From a bacterium (GTDB lineage Bacteria > UBP6 > UBA1177 > JAKLFG01), in the NCBI GenBank assembly GCA_022709425.1, contig JAKLIW010000020.1, forward strand, positions 1-45,108: a stretch of 45,108 nucleotides of DNA. The letters are read 5' to 3'. The stretch's first letter is position 1. Each line of letters begins with the position of its first letter. The notes beneath the pieces were generated by a model, which did not search any database, was not told where the DNA came from, and was given only the letters and a program-made list of their open reading frames with translations. The position numbers and the translations under genes were made by a program. Positions 43,913-45,108 of the stretch are shown here, piece after piece.

Positions 43913-44260
43913 ATGGGTAAGTGGCATCTGACACTCATCGCGGCGACAGTGTTGGCGACGACAGCCTTTTTTAACGGCTGCGCCCCCGAAGAAGAGGATG
44001 TCGACCTGACGATCGATTGTTCCGCGGGCGGCGACGCCGACTGCGACTACGCCGATTATTGCGAAGAGATCGAGGTGCTCGACGAGAGCGGATTCCCGAC
44101 CGGCGACCTAAAATACGAATGTACCCGCCGCGACACCTGTTCCTACGAAGAACAGGACTGCTCGATGGGGTGGTACTGTGAAACGACCGGCTATTGCTTC
44201 AAGGGCGATGCGCCGCTCCCCGACAACAACCAGCCCGACGATGATACTGCTCTTCCCTGA
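43913..44260 (+). CDS. Small Cys-rich lipoprotein
   Basis: A 115-residue protein with a lipoprotein-type signal ending FNGC (cysteine at about residue 23) and about ten further cysteines in short spacings (CSAGG, CDYADYCEE, CTRRDTCSYEEQDCSMGWYC, CF). The chain is strongly acidic with a Pro/Asp tail. The cysteine pattern recalls the first Cys-rich module of the MopE-like lipoprotein (CSVDADCGDTTIYYCD). Metal binding or disulfide folding is plausible. No family named. A GGGTGG site precedes the ATG. Confidence 0.78.
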   Translation: MGKWHLTLIAATVLATTAFFNGCAPEEEDVDLTIDCSAGGDADCDYADYCEEIEVLDESGFPTGDLKYECTRRDTCSYEEQDCSMGWYCETTGYCFKGDAPLPDNNQPDDDTALP

Positions 44261-44303
44261 TCGCCGACGATGACCGCGAGCTGTTATTAGCGGTTTCTAG
44301 CGG

Positions 44304-44897
44304 TTACGGCGCGACGATGAAGCGCGCCCCCGGTTCCCGCTGGAGGGTGAGTTTCCGGAGTTGTTTCTCCAGTTGACTGCGCGAATCGATCGCCCAGAGA
44401 TTCTCCAGTTTCAGGTACAACTGCAGGGTCACATAGGCGTCGGCAAGCGCCCGGTGCATGGTGCCGAGCTGCTTCAAATTGAGGAAGTTCTTCAAGGTCG
44501 CGAGCCGGTAGTTGGGCGACCCGAGGAATTTCTTGCGGGCGGCGGGCAGGGTATCGTAGTATTGCAGTTCGCGCTCGATGCCGAGCAGTTTCATCTGCGC
44601 CGAAAGAAAGCCGCTGTCGAATTCGACGTTGTGCATCACCACCAGATCGTCGCCGATGAAGTCGAGCAGTTCGGGGATGGCGACCTCGAGCGGGGCGGCG
44701 TGCGCCACCATCGAATCGGTGATGCCATGGACCTTGGTGACCTCGGCCGGTATCGGGCGGCCGGGATTGACCAGCGCGTCGTAGATGCCGGTGATAGTGT
44801 GGTCGCGCCACTTGACCGCGCCGATCTCGACGATGCGGTCCTCCTTGGCGAAATCGAGCCCCGTCGTCTCGAAATCTATGACCGTCACCGCATCCAC
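44304..44897 (-). CDS. DnaQ-like 3'-5' exonuclease
   Basis: A 197-residue DEDDh exonuclease. It has DFETTGL (D8, E10), the middle HNVEFDSGFL (about 91-100) and HRALADA (about 150), the Exo I-III motifs of DNA polymerase III epsilon. The C-terminal polymerase-binding part of true DnaQ is short, so it may be a free proofreading or repair exonuclease. The start is GTG 44897 with GGAGG 6 bases before. Convergent with the small lipoprotein. Confidence 0.88.
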   Translation of the reverse strand: MDAVTVIDFETTGLDFAKEDRIVEIGAVKWRDHTITGIYDALVNPGRPIPAEVTKVHGITDSMVAHAAPLEVAIPELLDFIGDDLVVMHNVEFDSGFLSAQMKLLGIERELQYYDTLPAARKKFLGSPNYRLATLKNFLNLKQLGTMHRALADAYVTLQLYLKLENLWAIDSRSQLEKQLRKLTLQREPGARFIVAP

Positions 44898-44921
44898 GAG
44901 ATACCTCCGTCGCGTGCCGCA

Positions 44922-44950
44922 AGCCTAGCCGCGCTGGCGGGTCAGGTCAA
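44922..44950 (-). promoter_or_regulatory. Promoter of the DnaQ-like gene
   Basis: Minus strand TTGACC (44945-44950), 17 bases, TAGGCT (44922-44927), about 25 bases before the GTG. Confidence 0.5.
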
Positions 44951-44994
44951 TATTTTAGTTTGAAGGAGCACTAGACATCACTGAAACAAAAATG

Positions 44995-45022
44995 TTGAAA
45001 AGAGAACCGCAAAAGATAGGAT
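44995..45022 (+). promoter_or_regulatory. Promoter of the gene leaving the window
   Basis: TTGAAA (44995-45000), 16 bases, TAGGAT (45017-45022). The leader of about 70 bases is clearly lower in GC than the rest of the window. Confidence 0.4.
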
Positions 45023-45100
45023 GAGGCCGATTGATCCTCCCCAACAAAACTTAAGGAACTTGCCTTGGGAAAACATGTATGCAAAACTAGGGAGGATTGT

Positions 45101-45108
45101 ATGCTAAA
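45101..45108 (+). CDS. Start of an unidentified gene (partial)
   Basis: ATG CTA AA.. follows a strong GGGAGG site with a spacing of about 6. Only two full codons are visible, so nothing can be said of the product. Confidence 0.5.

Noticed and set aside
44265..44303. Terminator between the small lipoprotein and the DnaQ-like gene
   Set aside because: There are two short direct copies of TAGCGGTT but no stable inverted repeat or T run.

Overview
The window is 45.1 kb of GC-rich, tightly packed bacterial chromosome with about 43 protein genes, no rRNA, tRNA or CRISPR array seen, and no gene-free stretch longer than about 260 bases. The organism looks like a Gram-negative, probably uncultured bacterium. 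It has lipoproteins with lipoboxes, a TonB-type energy transducer, a Ser/Thr kinase fused to WD40 propellers, a MopE-like/choice-of-anchor-L surface protein, PilZ and DUF4388 proteins, and a V/A-type ATPase K subunit. This flavour recalls deltaproteobacteria/Myxococcota or a candidate phylum, but the sequence alone does not fix the phylum. Promoters resemble sigma-70 sites (TTGACA-like, 16-17 bp, TANNNT-like), and ribosome sites are mostly GGAGG.

Layout. 1-9.95 kb: a kinase-WD40 protein, then minus-strand genes for a ureohydrolase, a metal-binding-repeat lipoprotein, and a five-gene run (Cys-rich lipoprotein, small unknown protein, TonB-like protein, degenerate CDP-alcohol phosphatidyltransferase, queC). 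10-13.7 kb: plus-strand sigma-region-4-like regulator, PilZ protein, ATPase subunit K and a UvrD/PcrA helicase that has no ordinary start codon. 13.7-19.3 kb: hutH, an AAA_14/DUF4143 ATPase cassette, rnhB, hemW and a MutY-like glycosylase. 19.3-22.6 kb: a minus operon (unknown periplasmic protein, purN, membrane sensor without output domain, ssb). 22.7-25.8 kb: DAHP synthase and a phospholipase-D-fold protein, convergent with yigZ. 24.9-31.8 kb: a six-gene minus operon with a LonB-like protease. 31.9-34.3 kb: a secreted propeller protein and an HD hydrolase. 34.3-40.6 kb: a complete phosphate system, pstC-pstA-pstB-phoU-phoR with divergent pstS; phoB is not in the window. 40.6-45.1 kb: ppnP, def-fmt-rsmB, a small lipoprotein, a DnaQ-like exonuclease and the first codons of another gene.

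The most unusual places are these. (1) The 1.3-kb ATPase cassette at 15.3-16.7 kb is flanked by 42-bp direct repeats, one of which is the 3' end of rnhB; its promoter carries three 33-bp-spaced repeats, two of them with a perfect AAGTGCACTT palindrome. (2) The helicase Walker A motif lies in frame just after the atpK stop, with no ATG, GTG or TTG before it. (3) A REP-like palindrome at 24.85 kb supplies the C-termini of two convergent genes whose stops share one CTAG. (4) A Pho-box-like array in 11-bp phase lies between pstS and pstC. (5) A CDP-alcohol phosphatidyltransferase has lost most of its catalytic aspartates. (6) Two promoters are placed so close to their ATG that leaderless mRNAs are predicted.
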